The notes: a model not told the origin generated them from the sequence alone. Positions 8,151-18,274 are shown, counted from the stretch's first letter. The stretch: 41,894 nt of DNA from Cytophagales bacterium (GCA_003500135.1 DNTA01000308.1:1-41894); one strand, 5' to 3'. Made by a program: numbers and translations.

Positions 8151-10610
8151 ATGATCAGATTTTCGGAACTGGTTGCTGCAACGGGAGGTAAAATCATTTC
8201 CTCTAATCACAACACCGACCGTGTAAGTCAATGGATAATTGACAGCAGGAAAGCGAGTATTCATGCCGAGGCCATATTTGCAGCTTTTGAAGGCGACCAT
8301 CACGACGGCCATGCGTTCATTCAAAACCTCTACGATCAGGGATTGCGCCAGTTTTTGGTAAGCAAGACCAACAGTATCTCCGAAAATATTTTAAGTCAAT
8401 CAAATGTTTTGCAAGTTGACGATGTGCTGGTTGCCATTCAATTGGCTGCTAAAACTTATCGCAATTCGCTTGATCACGAAATTTGGGCCGTCACCGGAAG
8501 CAATGGCAAAACCATTGTAAAAGAATGGCTTTCACAACTTTTAAGCACGGAACTGTTCACCTATAAAAGTCCGAAAAGCTATAATTCACAACTGGGTGTT
8601 CCCTTATCCATCCTTGGTGTTCCATCAGGTTCTCAAATGAGCATTATTGAAGCCGGCATTTCTCAAAAAGGAGAAATGTCAAAACTTGCCGAAATGATTA
8701 AACCCGTTGCAGGTATCTTTACGAATATCGGGAAAGCACACGATGAAGGATTCAAAAGCAGACAGGAAAAGGCCAGGGAGAAATGGCGTCTGTTTGAACA
8801 ATGCGAAAAGGTAATTTATTGTAAGGACCATTCGGATATTGACGTCAACCGGCCGGAAAGTATTAAAACATTTGTAACCTGGGGCGCGCACAGGGGTTCC
8901 GATCTGCAAATCCTGAATAAGGGACATTCTCCAAATAAAACATTAATAAAAGGCCTTTGGAAAACCCAGGAATATCACTTTTCGCTACCCTTTACTGATC
9001 AGGCCAGTATTGAAAATGCCCTTCACTGTATCACATTGCTGTTACTAAAAGGTTATGATGAACAGTTTATCAACAGCCGCCTGTCCCGATTGCATAATGT
9101 GCCCATGCGCCTGCAAATCATTCATGGGATGAATGGCAACTACATCATTGACGATACATATAATAATGACCTGACCGGACTTGATATGGCCCTTGGCTTT
9201 CTAATGCAACAGACATTTTCTGATCAAAAAAGGGTGATCCTTTCAGACATACCCCAAACAGGACTTGACAACAAAACGCTCTACTCAGAGGTGGCCCTCA
9301 TGTTGAAAAATAAAGGGGACTTCAAGGTGATCGGTATTGGCCCTGCGATCAGCGCTGCAAGTAATTATTTTACTAAAGAAAGTGAGTTTTATGAAACCAC
9401 TGAACAGTTTCTTCAAACTGACCCCGAAAAAAGGTTGAGCAATGAAGTAATTCTGATCAAAGGAGCCAGAAAATTTCAATTTGAGAAAGTAGTCAAAAAG
9501 TTTAGTAAAAAAATCCACTCGACAGTTTTGGAGATCAATCTGGATGCTTTGCTTCACAATTTGAATTTTTATCGCAGTCAGCTTCAAGATCACACCAAAA
9601 TTCTGGTAATGGTTAAAGCGCTTGCTTATGGAAGCGGGAACCATGAAGTAGCTACCTTGTTACAACAACACCTTGTGGATTATCTGGGTGTCGCATTTCC
9701 CGATGAAGGGGTTCATCTCAGGCAAAATGGTATAAAACTACCTATCATGGTGCTTAATGTTGAAGATTCAGCATTTGATAAGATAATCGATTATAAATTG
9801 GAACCTGAAATGTATTGTATCAGGCAATTAAGGAGCTTCGCAAAAATTGCAGGAAAGCTTGACGAGGCCGTGAAAATTCATCTCAAGTTCGATACCGGTA
9901 TGCATCGCCTTGGCTTCGAGTGGCAGCATATCGATGAATTAATTGCTCTTTTGATCGAAAACCCGAAGCTGGAAGTTGCTTCTGTTTTTACTCACCTAGC
10001 AGGCGCTGATGAATCAGAACATAATTCATTTTCCCGCAAACAAGTGGAGGAATTTCGAAAAATGGCCACTTTGGTGGAAAATAAACTCAACATAAGTCCA
10101 ATTAAGCACGTGCTCAATTCTGCCGGAATCATACGATTCCCGCAATATCAGATGGACATGGTACGATTGGGTATTGGTCTTTATGGTTTTGAAAGCAATC
10201 AAATACAGGAAGCTTCATTGAAGCCTATTAGCACATTAAAAAGTACGATATCGCAGATTAAAAAACTGAAAAAAGGCGAAACAGTGGGTTATAGCCGTAA
10301 AGGAAAGGTAGAAAAAGACAGTACGATTGCTACTATTGCCATTGGCTATGCCGACGGGTATTCACGTGCATTTAGTAATGGAGTTGGTAAAGTATTGGTA
10401 AATGGTCATCTGGCTCCTGTGATTGGCAATGTTTGCATGGACATGACTATGATCGACATAAGTGGCATTGATGCCGAAGAGGGTGATGAAGTGATTATTT
10501 TTGGCGAGCAACCTACTATTAAGGATCTTGCCGGAAGTATCGGTACTATCCCTTACGAAATTTTGACCAATGTCAGTGAGCGTGTTAACCGGATTTACTT
10601 CAGTGCGTAA
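8151..10610 (+). CDS. Bifunctional MurF ligase / alanine racemase fusion
   Basis: This is an 819-residue fusion of two cell-wall enzymes, an arrangement widespread in Bacteroidota. Residues 1-450 are MurF, which adds D-Ala-D-Ala to UDP-MurNAc-tripeptide. It has P-loop TGSNGKT (115-121), EAGISQKGEM and the C-terminal-domain motif DDTYNND (334-340). Residues 455-819 are alanine racemase, a PLP enzyme that supplies the D-alanine. Its PLP lysine is K489 in VMVKALAYGSG; the catalytic tyrosine is probably in ETVGYSRKG, and VCMDMTMID lies in the C-terminal beta domain. Fusion places D-Ala supply and use in one polypeptide. I chose ATG 8151 because the protein then begins MIRFSELVAATGG as MurF does. 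The upstream ATG at 8118 adds eleven unrelated residues and lies before the -7 element. Confidence 0.94.
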   Translation: MIRFSELVAATGGKIISSNHNTDRVSQWIIDSRKASIHAEAIFAAFEGDHHDGHAFIQNLYDQGLRQFLVSKTNSISENILSQSNVLQVDDVLVAIQLAAKTYRNSLDHEIWAVTGSNGKTIVKEWLSQLLSTELFTYKSPKSYNSQLGVPLSILGVPSGSQMSIIEAGISQKGEMSKLAEMIKPVAGIFTNIGKAHDEGFKSRQEKAREKWRLFEQCEKVIYCKDHSDIDVNRPESIKTFVTWGAHRGSDLQILNKGHSPNKTLIKGLWKTQEYHFSLPFTDQASIENALHCITLLLLKGYDEQFINSRLSRLHNVPMRLQIIHGMNGNYIIDDTYNNDLTGLDMALGFLMQQTFSDQKRVILSDIPQTGLDNKTLYSEVALMLKNKGDFKVIGIGPAISAASNYFTKESEFYETTEQFLQTDPEKRLSNEVILIKGARKFQFEKVVKKFSKKIHSTVLEINLDALLHNLNFYRSQLQDHTKILVMVKALAYGSGNHEVATLLQQHLVDYLGVAFPDEGVHLRQNGIKLPIMVLNVEDSAFDKIIDYKLEPEMYCIRQLRSFAKIAGKLDEAVKIHLKFDTGMHRLGFEWQHIDELIALLIENPKLEVASVFTHLAGADESEHNSFSRKQVEEFRKMATLVENKLNISPIKHVLNSAGIIRFPQYQMDMVRLGIGLYGFESNQIQEASLKPISTLKSTISQIKKLKKGETVGYSRKGKVEKDSTIATIAIGYADGYSRAFSNGVGKVLVNGHLAPVIGNVCMDMTMIDISGIDAEEGDEVIIFGEQPTIKDLAGSIGTIPYEILTNVSERVNRIYFSA

Positions 10611-10618
10611 ACACGGAT

Positions 10619-11074
10619 TTATATTTCTACCCGTTCAATATGCTCGACCGGGATTTTAAAATTTACGCCATGCATTTTAACCCTTATGTGCCCCTTGAAG
10701 AAAAATTTACGTTCTTTCTTTTCCCCAATACCCAATGCAGACGTAAATGAACCTAGATTTATATCTTTTAATAAAACATCAAACTCGACAGGCACAGCAA
10801 AGTCGGTGTTGCCACCTGCCAATACATCTATGTCTTTATCAAACTGCGAGATTTGTTGATCTTCCAAAAACACCCTCATATCAGCACTATGGATGTAAAC
10901 TTTTGCCTTGTTAGGATTAAAAAACTGTGCATCACCAGATATTGTGGCTTTAGTGAAACCCGAAAGCTGGATCTGAATATTCTCTACTCCTTTAAATTCC
11001 GGGGCTTTAGGTTTCGCACAGGAAGCAAGCAAACCCGTAAAAAGTAAAATATATATTATTGATCTCATTGTCAT
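10619..11074 (-). CDS. LEA type 2 family lipoprotein
   Basis: This 151-residue protein has a lipoprotein signal peptide (LLASC, C19) and one LEA2/WHy-like beta-sandwich domain at about 30-150. The pattern shown is characteristic: an alternating hydrophobic strand, then FFNPNKAKVYIHSADM with the conserved Asn-Pro after the second strand, then a VPVEFDV strand. LEA2 proteins are linked to desiccation and stress tolerance in plants, and the bacterial lipoproteins have no agreed function. It lies 38 bases downstream of rodA on the same strand and could be the last gene of that operon. It converges on murF-alr with only eight bases between the stops. An in-frame ATG two codons inside the start is equally possible. 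Confidence 0.8.
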   Translation of the reverse strand: MTMRSIIYILLFTGLLASCAKPKAPEFKGVENIQIQLSGFTKATISGDAQFFNPNKAKVYIHSADMRVFLEDQQISQFDKDIDVLAGGNTDFAVPVEFDVLLKDINLGSFTSALGIGEKKERKFFFKGHIRVKMHGVNFKIPVEHIERVEI

Positions 11075-11112
11075 ATCATTTCTTATTTAGCAAACAAAAT
11101 ATTTGCCAAAAT

Positions 11113-12384
11113 CTAAAACCTGACCAAAAGCTGCATTCTGTGTGCATCTAATTTTAATAAAATGAATAATAATATGGTAAACGCCCATAGCGATGAGCCC
11201 CCATAAGAAAAAAACGGAAGTGGTATACCGATTACAGGGAAAAGGCCTATGGTCATTCCAATATTTACCATAAAGTGAAAGAAAATGATACCGGCGACAC
11301 AATATCCATAGTTTCTGGCAAACCGTGATTTCTGGCGTTCAGCGATCATGACGATACGTATTGAAAGAAAAACGAACATCGCAATAAGAAAGAAGCTGCC
11401 AATCCAACCCCGCTCTTCACCCAGCGTACAGAAAATAAAGTCTGTACTTTGCTCAGGTACGAAATCGAATTTGGTTTGTGTTCCTTCAAGATAGCCCTTT
11501 CCCCAAAATCCACCTGAACCAATAGCGATTTTTGATTGCGTTACGTTCCATCCATATCCCGAAGGATCTGCGTCGGGGTTGATCAGGGCCTTGATCCTGT
11601 TTTGCTGGTGAGGTTTAAGCACCTCTGTAACGAAGTAATCCACACTAAAAACAACCCCACCCATTAAAATGGCGGCGGCCGCTATAATAGCAATTCTTTT
11701 CAGGGTCTTTTTCCCTACGATTATTATGGCTAGTGCAAGCATGGCAATGACTACGATCAAGGCCAGCTTATCCACTAGCAAAGTCATGATAAAAAGCGCT
11801 ACTGCTAATAGCCCGATCAAAATAACCACCTGGGAAAAGCCCTCCCGATAAAATACAAGGATAAAAGCGCTGTAGATCAATGCCGTACCTGTATCGCCCT
11901 GGAGTATAATTAAAGCTGCTGGTAGCAGTACAATGAAGGCGGCAGGTAAGAATCGGCCAATTTTACTGATCTTAAACCCGGGCCGGCTCATATAAGCCGA
12001 AACAGCCAGTGCGGTTGCAAACTTGGCAAATTCGGAAGGTTGTATACGGAAACTGCCCAGCTCAAACCACGACCTGGACCCTGCCACCTCTTTACCGGCA
12101 ACCAAAACAAGAACGAGAAGAAAAATAATGGCCCCATAGATCACATAGGCAAAAGATTCATAGAACCTGAAGTCAATGGTAAAAATGGCAACGATAATGA
12201 TAATGCTGGTAATGATCCACAAAAACTGTTTTCCGGAGTTTTGTAATAAATCGAAAATACCCGTCACATTCTCTTCATCGAATACGGCAGCATAAATATT
12301 CATCCAACCTGATATAACCAGCAGCAAGTAGACCATAACTACCAACCAATCGATATTTTGTATTAACCCTTTTTCCTGCCTCAT
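11113..12384 (-). CDS. rodA: Rod-shape peptidoglycan polymerase RodA (SEDS)
   Basis: RodA polymerises lipid II glycan strands for lateral wall growth, together with PBP2. This 423-residue protein has about ten membrane helices. It has the SEDS signature regions: SRSWFELGSFRIQPSEFAK and, before the extracellular loop helix, GTQTKFDFVPEQSTDFIF, which holds the conserved catalytic Asp region, then GEERGWIG. The C-terminal IGIPLPFFSYGGSS is also typical. The start lies four bases behind the mrdA stop, so the two are translationally close. It follows mreBCD-mrdA in the classic elongasome order. Confidence 0.95.
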   Translation of the reverse strand: MRQEKGLIQNIDWLVVMVYLLLVISGWMNIYAAVFDEENVTGIFDLLQNSGKQFLWIITSIIIIVAIFTIDFRFYESFAYVIYGAIIFLLVLVLVAGKEVAGSRSWFELGSFRIQPSEFAKFATALAVSAYMSRPGFKISKIGRFLPAAFIVLLPAALIILQGDTGTALIYSAFILVFYREGFSQVVILIGLLAVALFIMTLLVDKLALIVVIAMLALAIIIVGKKTLKRIAIIAAAAILMGGVVFSVDYFVTEVLKPHQQNRIKALINPDADPSGYGWNVTQSKIAIGSGGFWGKGYLEGTQTKFDFVPEQSTDFIFCTLGEERGWIGSFFLIAMFVFLSIRIVMIAERQKSRFARNYGYCVAGIIFFHFMVNIGMTIGLFPVIGIPLPFFSYGGSSLWAFTILLFILLKLDAHRMQLLVRF

Positions 12385-12388
12385 TTTT

Positions 12389-14191
12389 TTAATAAATAAA
12401 TTCGCCTCTCAGGGCATAGTCCTCTATCCAGAAACGTTTTATTTCACCGGCAAGATATTTTTCGATCATTAAACCGGCCACGGACGCCGCAGCACGTGCT
12501 CCCTGACCTGCATTTTGTACATAAACTGCTATAGCAATTTTCGGGTTATCACGAGGGGCAAAAGCCACAAAAACAGAGTGGTCTTCACCATGCGGGTTTT
12601 GTGATGTTCCTGTTTTTCCACACACTTCCAGGCCCTCAATATCCGCTCTGAAACCTGTACCTCCATCAACTACCATGCGCATCCCTTCAATGACAGGAGC
12701 AAAATGTGATGTATCAATTCCTACTTCCATCTTTTCCCGGTATTTCGGCAGTGGCTTGCCATCTTCACCAATGGACTTTATCACATGTGGCCGGTAATAA
12801 TAACCGCGATTGGCAATAATAGCTGCATAGTTGGCCATTTGCAGTGGACTGATCAATATTTCACCTTGACCGATACTGATGGAATTGATGGTGGACCACT
12901 TCCACCGGTTTTCACCATAAATTTGATTGTAATATTCAGGAGTAGGTATCATACCCCCTTTTTCATTGGGAATGTCAATACCTACCGGGGCGCCCAGGCC
13001 AAACTTTCTCAGATAATCGTTCCATTTTTCAAGCCCAAGCCTGGAGTCCACAAAGGTATTTTCTGACAACTCCTGATTAATTATGCGCCGGAAAACGATA
13101 TAATAATAATTGTTGGACGATTTCTGTATGGAATTGTAAACATTGTAATATCCCGGCGGTGCGTGGTCGCCTACCAGGTTACCCGCACAGTAGATGTTTT
13201 CATTTGGCTTAATCACGCCCTCTTCCAGGGCGATCAGGGCCTGGATCGGCTTAAATGTAGAACCCGGCGGATAAACTGACATGATGGCCCTGTTGAACAA
13301 CGGTGTAAGCGAATCCTGGCTCAACTGAAGAAAGTTTTCACCGAATTTACGCCCCACCAATATTTCCGGATCGTAAGAAGGGGCGCTTATGAGACTAAGT
13401 ATTTCTCCGGTAGCAGGTTCTATTGCCACAACGGCACCCGCTTTTCCTTCCATCAGTTTTTCACCGTACTCCTGCAAAGAAAGGTCAATCGTCGAGATAA
13501 GGTTGTTGCCCGGGATCGATGGTTTGTCATATCTTCCTCCCTTGAATGCCCCCTTTTCTACGCCACGAACGTTGACCATCTTATATTTCACACCTTGTTC
13601 GCCACGAAGTTGCCTTTCATAAAATCTTTCTACCCCGCTTATTCCTATATAATCCCCCTGATTATAGTATTCCGTAGTGTCTTTGGCCAACTCCTGTTTA
13701 CTTATTTCACCAATGTAACCAAGTGCATTGGCCAGGCTGTTATGGCTATAGCCGCGCAATGTTCTGGACTGGATATAAAAACCCGGGTAATCGATTAATC
13801 TATCCTGAAACCGGGCAAAGGTTTTGTTGGACAACATTTTCATAAAAACCGATGGACGTACCCAGGAGTATTCCTTTGCCTCCTCCATTTTCACCTCGAA
13901 AGTTACCTTATCTATTCCCAACGCCTGGCAAAAACGTAAGGTGTCCTTCATTTTTACCTCATTGGGAACAATCATGAGGTCATACACCGGTTCGTTATGC
14001 ACCAATAGCTGTTGGTTACGATCATAGATCAGCCCTCGAAAAGGATACTCCGTGATTTTGCGCATGACATTATCCTCTGCAGCAAGCTTATAAGTGCTAT
14101 CGAGTACCTGAATGGAAAAAAGCTTTATCAGATAAATTAAGCCTACCATTACGAATACGCCCTGTATGATATATCTTCTTTTATCACCCAT
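12389..14191 (-). CDS. mrdA: Penicillin-binding protein 2 (elongation transpeptidase)
   Basis: This 600-residue class B PBP cross-links peptidoglycan with RodA. One membrane helix lies at about 6-28, a pedestal/dimerisation domain at 45-230 and the transpeptidase domain at 240-590. The active-site motifs are S311-T-F-K314 (nucleophile Ser), S358-S-N360 and K526-T-G528. I chose the ATG at 14191, where the protein begins MGDKRRYII just before the helix. The longer frame would add 34 residues that overlap mreD in another frame. The start lies two bases after the mreD stop (TAAAAATG), as in a tightly coupled operon. Confidence 0.95.
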   Translation of the reverse strand: MGDKRRYIIQGVFVMVGLIYLIKLFSIQVLDSTYKLAAEDNVMRKITEYPFRGLIYDRNQQLLVHNEPVYDLMIVPNEVKMKDTLRFCQALGIDKVTFEVKMEEAKEYSWVRPSVFMKMLSNKTFARFQDRLIDYPGFYIQSRTLRGYSHNSLANALGYIGEISKQELAKDTTEYYNQGDYIGISGVERFYERQLRGEQGVKYKMVNVRGVEKGAFKGGRYDKPSIPGNNLISTIDLSLQEYGEKLMEGKAGAVVAIEPATGEILSLISAPSYDPEILVGRKFGENFLQLSQDSLTPLFNRAIMSVYPPGSTFKPIQALIALEEGVIKPNENIYCAGNLVGDHAPPGYYNVYNSIQKSSNNYYYIVFRRIINQELSENTFVDSRLGLEKWNDYLRKFGLGAPVGIDIPNEKGGMIPTPEYYNQIYGENRWKWSTINSISIGQGEILISPLQMANYAAIIANRGYYYRPHVIKSIGEDGKPLPKYREKMEVGIDTSHFAPVIEGMRMVVDGGTGFRADIEGLEVCGKTGTSQNPHGEDHSVFVAFAPRDNPKIAIAVYVQNAGQGARAAASVAGLMIEKYLAGEIKRFWIEDYALRGEFIY

Positions 14192-14193
14192 TT

Positions 14194-14712
14194 TTAAATG
14201 GTACGGCTTCGTGAATAAAACAGATTCTGAATGAGCACAATAATTACGAAAGTAAGCAGCGTGCTGGATAATACTTTGAGCAGCGTTGACCAACCATACT
14301 GAAACCCACCTGCCTCAAGATAAAACAACATCAAATGATGCACTAAAATCAATGGCACACTATAAGCAAAAAACCATTGAAACCCCATATTGGGCATGCT
14401 GACTACACTTACACTTTCATACCCTCCCCTCGGCGTGACAAGGCCCATCCAGTGGGGCCGGAGAAACGCCAGTAATACGCAAGCTGCGCTATGCACACCT
14501 AAAGTATCTGTAAATACATCGAGGGTGAACCCGGTAATAAAACCAAGTGTGATCAGCCACATAGCGCTGATTTCGAGGGGTAGCAAAAGGATAAAGGCGA
14601 CGTAGGCCATGCTGTATGCTGTATCAAAAAGCACGAAATGCTTGAAGAACAGCGCCTGTGCCAAAATGTATACTACAAAGCCGATGATCTGCTGTCCTAT
14701 AATCCTATTCAT
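14194..14712 (-). CDS. mreD: Rod shape-determining protein MreD
   Basis: This 172-residue membrane protein has about five helices and sits between mreC and mrdA. Sequence conservation in MreD is low, so the call rests on position, size and helix pattern, with the DVFTDTLGVHSAACVLLAFLRP stretch typical of the Bacteroidota form. It is part of the elongasome membrane complex with MreC, RodA and PBP2. The start overlaps the mreC stop by eight bases, which implies translational coupling. Confidence 0.9.
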   Translation of the reverse strand: MNRIIGQQIIGFVVYILAQALFFKHFVLFDTAYSMAYVAFILLLPLEISAMWLITLGFITGFTLDVFTDTLGVHSAACVLLAFLRPHWMGLVTPRGGYESVSVVSMPNMGFQWFFAYSVPLILVHHLMLFYLEAGGFQYGWSTLLKVLSSTLLTFVIIVLIQNLFYSRSRTI

Positions 14713-15547
14713 CCTGAATCACATTTTGCTGCTCCAACATTTCTTTTTCTTCTTTAATAGGATTTTCAATCACATAAACATTCGAAAGTTTCGAAAAGTC
14801 GTTAGTGAGCTTGACCTGAATATCGTAAAACGGACTATTTTCTTCAAGTTCGTAACCTGACACCGTTCCGATCATAATGTTGTCAGGAAAAATAGCATTG
14901 TAACCGGAAGTTACTATGGTATCGCCTTTTTCAAGTTCGATATGCCGTGGTATGTATAAAAGATCTATATAATCCGGGTCTTCGCCAGGCCATTTGATGG
15001 TTCCGAAGGTTCCGTTGTTCTTGATTGAAGCAGATACATACATCCTGGTATTGATCAAAGAGTATACAGTGGAAAAATTGTCGGAAACAGCCTGTACCCG
15101 GCCAATCACTCCTTTACTGCTTATTACACCCTGACCTTCCTGTATGCCATGAGCAGCGCCTTTATTGATCGTGAAATGATTTCGGAAAAACCGAGTGGAA
15201 TTGTTGATAACCCGGGCAGCTGTAAATTTATAGTCAACTTTAATTTCCGGTACTTTTGCTGAGTCAATATTTGAGGTAACAATTATGGGCCTGCTTTTTT
15301 GATATAGGTCGTTTCGGAGCTTTTCATTTTCCGACAGCAAAGCACGGTTGACTTTTTTGAGACTAAAGTACTGGGTGACGTTGGATTTTACATTGTAAAT
15401 TCCACCTGATACCGCATTGGAAGAGTGAAAATAAGCGGCTGAGTGGTATGGATTGTTACCAATTACCAGCCATAGCGATACCACCTCCAAAAAAATAAAA
15501 AGCAAAAACGCCCTGTATCGGTAAAAAAGTAAAAATAATTGTCGCAT
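14705..15547 (-). CDS. mreC: Rod shape-determining protein MreC
   Basis: This 280-residue protein has one N-terminal membrane helix at about 11-29, a coiled-coil region at 60-85 (KKVNRALLSENEKLRNDL) and a periplasmic beta-barrel pair at about 105-265. The barrel carries typical motifs GAAHGIQEGQGVIS and GVIGRVQAVS. It scaffolds PBP2 and links the periplasmic wall machinery to MreB. It lies seven bases downstream of mreB. Confidence 0.94.
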   Translation of the reverse strand: MRQLFLLFYRYRAFLLFIFLEVVSLWLVIGNNPYHSAAYFHSSNAVSGGIYNVKSNVTQYFSLKKVNRALLSENEKLRNDLYQKSRPIIVTSNIDSAKVPEIKVDYKFTAARVINNSTRFFRNHFTINKGAAHGIQEGQGVISSKGVIGRVQAVSDNFSTVYSLINTRMYVSASIKNNGTFGTIKWPGEDPDYIDLLYIPRHIELEKGDTIVTSGYNAIFPDNIMIGTVSGYELEENSPFYDIQVKLTNDFSKLSNVYVIENPIKEEKEMLEQQNVIQDE

Positions 15548-15554
15548 TCCGCGT

Positions 15555-16580
15555 TTAAGTCATCAAAACACCCTTCATAGCGCCCAGGTTTTGAAGGGCC
15601 AATCCGGTTCCTTTTACTACTGCTCTTAATGGGTCTTCCGCTACATGAATTGGTAATTTGGTTTTCAATGCCAAACGTTTATCCAAACCTCGAAGCAAAG
15701 CCCCTCCACCCGTAAGGTGAATACCGTTGTCGTAAATATCAGCAGAGAGTTCCGGCGGCGATATTTCCAATGCTTTTAACACTGCTTCTTCGATTTTGGA
15801 TACGGATTTATCGATGGCAAAGGCAATTTCCGAATAACTGATCTTGATCACTTTAGGAATACCGGTCATCAGGTCCCGCCCTCTGATCTCAAAATCTTCC
15901 GGGCCATCATCCAACTCGGTAAGCGCCGATCCAACTTCGATTTTCACCTTTTCTGCCGTTCTTTCTCCAATCAATAAGTTGTGTTGACGACGCATGTAGT
16001 CTAGTATGTCTTTGTTAAATGTGTCACCGGCAACGCGAATCGACTGGTCGCATACGATACCCGATAAGGCAATCACGGCAATTTCTGTGGTGCCTCCACC
16101 GATATCTACCACCATAGAACCCACGGGACGATTAATATCCACACCTATTCCCAGTGCTGCGGCTATGGGTTCCTGGATCATGTACACCTCTTTGGCTCCG
16201 GCATGTTCGGCCGAATCGCGAACAGCCCGTTTTTCGACTTCGGTAATACCCGATGGGATACAAATAACCATTCGATGAGAAGTTGGCAGAAACCGCTTTC
16301 CATTATCAATCATTTTGATCATACCCCGGATCATTTGCTCGGCGGCATGAAAATCCGCTATTACTCCATCTTTTAGCGGACGTATTGTTTTAATATTTTC
16401 GTGTGTTTTTTCGTGCATTTGCATGGCCTCCCTACCTATTGCCAGCACTTTGTTGGAGTTTTTATCGATAGCAATTATTGAAGGTTCATCTACCACTATT
16501 TTGTTTTTGGTAATAATCAACGTATTGGCCGTACCTAAATCTATTGCAATATCATTCGTAAAAATGTTAAATAATCCCAT
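15555..16580 (-). CDS. mreB: Actin-like cytoskeletal protein MreB
   Basis: MreB forms ATP-dependent filaments under the membrane that orient wall synthesis. It has 341 residues, the usual length. The phosphate-1 loop is DLGTANTLI (14-22), the phosphate-2 loop VVDIGGGTTEIAV, and the adenosine motif GIHLTGGGALLRGLD. The IQEPIAAALGIG connector is also canonical. The N-terminus MGLFNIFTND is the Bacteroidota form. It is the first gene of the mreBCD-mrdA-rodA cluster and lies 86 bases behind purH, a gap large enough to hold its own promoter, though I found no clear TAnnTTTG there. Confidence 0.97.
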   Translation of the reverse strand: MGLFNIFTNDIAIDLGTANTLIITKNKIVVDEPSIIAIDKNSNKVLAIGREAMQMHEKTHENIKTIRPLKDGVIADFHAAEQMIRGMIKMIDNGKRFLPTSHRMVICIPSGITEVEKRAVRDSAEHAGAKEVYMIQEPIAAALGIGVDINRPVGSMVVDIGGGTTEIAVIALSGIVCDQSIRVAGDTFNKDILDYMRRQHNLLIGERTAEKVKIEVGSALTELDDGPEDFEIRGRDLMTGIPKVIKISYSEIAFAIDKSVSKIEEAVLKALEISPPELSADIYDNGIHLTGGGALLRGLDKRLALKTKLPIHVAEDPLRAVVKGTGLALQNLGAMKGVLMT

Positions 16581-16666
16581 AAGGTATTTTGTAATTGGCG
16601 CCGGAAATTAACAATCCGTAAGATAGTAATTAGTTTAAAAAAGTCTTTATTCTTACTTCATTTAAA

Positions 16667-18193
16667 TTAATGCTTAAAGTGACGGGTGCCGGTAAATACC
16701 ATTGCCATTCCATGCTGATCACAATAATCGATGGAATCCTGGTCCCGAATAGACCCGCCGGGTTGAATCACTGCCTTTATACCCGCTTTATCGGCAATTT
16801 CCACACAATCGGGAAAAGGGAAAAAAGCGTCGGATGCCATTACGGCCCCTTCCAGTGACAGCCCAAACTGAGCAGCCTTTTCAATGGCTTGCTTGAGCGC
16901 ATCCACCCTGGATGTTTGCCCCACCCCACTGGCCATCAGCTGACCTTCTTTGGCCAAAACGATAGTATTGGATTTGGTGTGTTTACAAACTTTACTGGCA
17001 AAAATCAAAGCCTCATTTTCTTGTTGTGTGGATGCACGTTTTGTTACCACTTTCAAGTCTATCAAAGCATCTGTTTTGAGATCGCGGTCTTGCTCCAGAA
17101 CCCCATTCAGCAGGCTTTTGAATTGCTTTTTGGCAGTCAGGTTTTGCTTTTTAATAAGTAAAATCCTGTTCTTCTTTTGTTTCAGAATATCGAGCGCATC
17201 ATCCGTATATGATGGCGCTACCAATATTTCGAAAAACAATTTATGGAGTTCTTCTGCAGCTGTGGCATCCACTTCTTTATTACAAATCAGTACCCCACCG
17301 AATGCCGATACGGTATCTGCTTCAAAAGCTTTCATATATGCTTCCTTAACTGTCTCTCCGGTAGCACATCCGCAGGCATTGGTATGTTTCAATATGGCAA
17401 ATGCCGGCAAAGTGTCATCAAATTCCTCGATCAGATTAACGGCAGCATCGATGTCAACGAGATTGTTGTAGCTGACTTCCTTGCCGTGCAGTTGCTCAAA
17501 CATGGATTGAAAATCGCCATAAAATATTCCTTCCTGGTGCGGGTTTTCACCATATCTCAGTCCCATTTTATGCATAGTGCTTTTTTTGAATACCCCAATT
17601 TCCACATCAGCATTCAGATAATTAAAAATAGCAGTGTCGTAATGGCTTGAAATATTAAATGCTTCGGCGGCAAAATATTTTCTGTCTTCAATTGAAGTCA
17701 CCCCACCCTTTTCTTTGAGCAGCGCCTCCACTTTTTTGTATTGGTCAATCGAAGAAACGATCAGTACGTCCTTGTAGTTTTTGGCTGCGGCCCTGATCAA
17801 TGAAATACCCCCGATATCAATTTTCTCAATTATCTCCTGCTCTGAGGCACCGGAAGCCAGGGTAGCTTCAAAAGGGTACAAATCGACAATAACCATGTCG
17901 ATCTCGGGAATGTCATATTCCTTTAACTGATTGATATCCTCGTCGACCTCTCGCCTGGAAAGGATGCCACCAAAAACATTTGGGTGCAGTGTTTTTACAC
18001 GTCCCCCAAGAATAGAAGGGTATCCGGTAAGGTCTTCCACGGCTATAACTTCAAGACCAAGTTCTTCAATGAATGACTGAGTGCCCCCAGTAGAATATAT
18101 TTTTACTTCGTGTTGTTCCAGCAACCTGATAATGGGTTCGAGGTTGTCTTTATGATAAACCGAAACAAGAGCAGATTTGATTTTTTTCAACAT
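16667..18193 (-). CDS. purH: Bifunctional AICAR transformylase / IMP cyclohydrolase
   Basis: PurH carries out the last two steps of IMP synthesis: formylation of AICAR with 10-formyl-THF, then ring closure. The protein has 508 residues. The N-terminal MGS-like cyclohydrolase domain (1-150) contains SALVSVYHK, STGGTQSFI and GGRVKTLHPNVFGGIL. The C-terminal transformylase domain contains LRYGENPHQ and the KHTNACGCA motif (Lys-His pair of the transformylase site), and ends in DQHGMAMVFTGTRHFKH. I chose ATG 18193 (MLKKIKSALVS), which is the family's N-terminus; an upstream ATG ten codons earlier lies just inside the predicted leader. Confidence 0.96.
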   Translation of the reverse strand: MLKKIKSALVSVYHKDNLEPIIRLLEQHEVKIYSTGGTQSFIEELGLEVIAVEDLTGYPSILGGRVKTLHPNVFGGILSRREVDEDINQLKEYDIPEIDMVIVDLYPFEATLASGASEQEIIEKIDIGGISLIRAAAKNYKDVLIVSSIDQYKKVEALLKEKGGVTSIEDRKYFAAEAFNISSHYDTAIFNYLNADVEIGVFKKSTMHKMGLRYGENPHQEGIFYGDFQSMFEQLHGKEVSYNNLVDIDAAVNLIEEFDDTLPAFAILKHTNACGCATGETVKEAYMKAFEADTVSAFGGVLICNKEVDATAAEELHKLFFEILVAPSYTDDALDILKQKKNRILLIKKQNLTAKKQFKSLLNGVLEQDRDLKTDALIDLKVVTKRASTQQENEALIFASKVCKHTKSNTIVLAKEGQLMASGVGQTSRVDALKQAIEKAAQFGLSLEGAVMASDAFFPFPDCVEIADKAGIKAVIQPGGSIRDQDSIDYCDQHGMAMVFTGTRHFKH

Positions 18194-18220
18194 ACTATTG
18201 TAAATCCTAAAATGATGGTG

Positions 18221-18251
18221 CAAAGCTATGCTTTATCTGTAAATAATTCAA
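18221..18251 (-). promoter_or_regulatory. Bacteroidota-type promoter of purH
   Basis: On the minus strand TTGA (complement of 18248-18251), 19 bases, then TAGCTTTG (complement of 18221-18228). This is a good match to the TTG-N19-21-TAnnTTTG consensus. The leader to the ATG at 18193 would be about 20 bases. Confidence 0.55.
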
Positions 18252-18274
18252 TTTTAAAGCGCCTAAGCGAGTAT

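Noticed and set aside
16006..16278. Open frame of 90 codons opposite mreB
   Set aside because: It is a shadow of the mreB coding sequence; the minus-strand frame has full MreB motifs.
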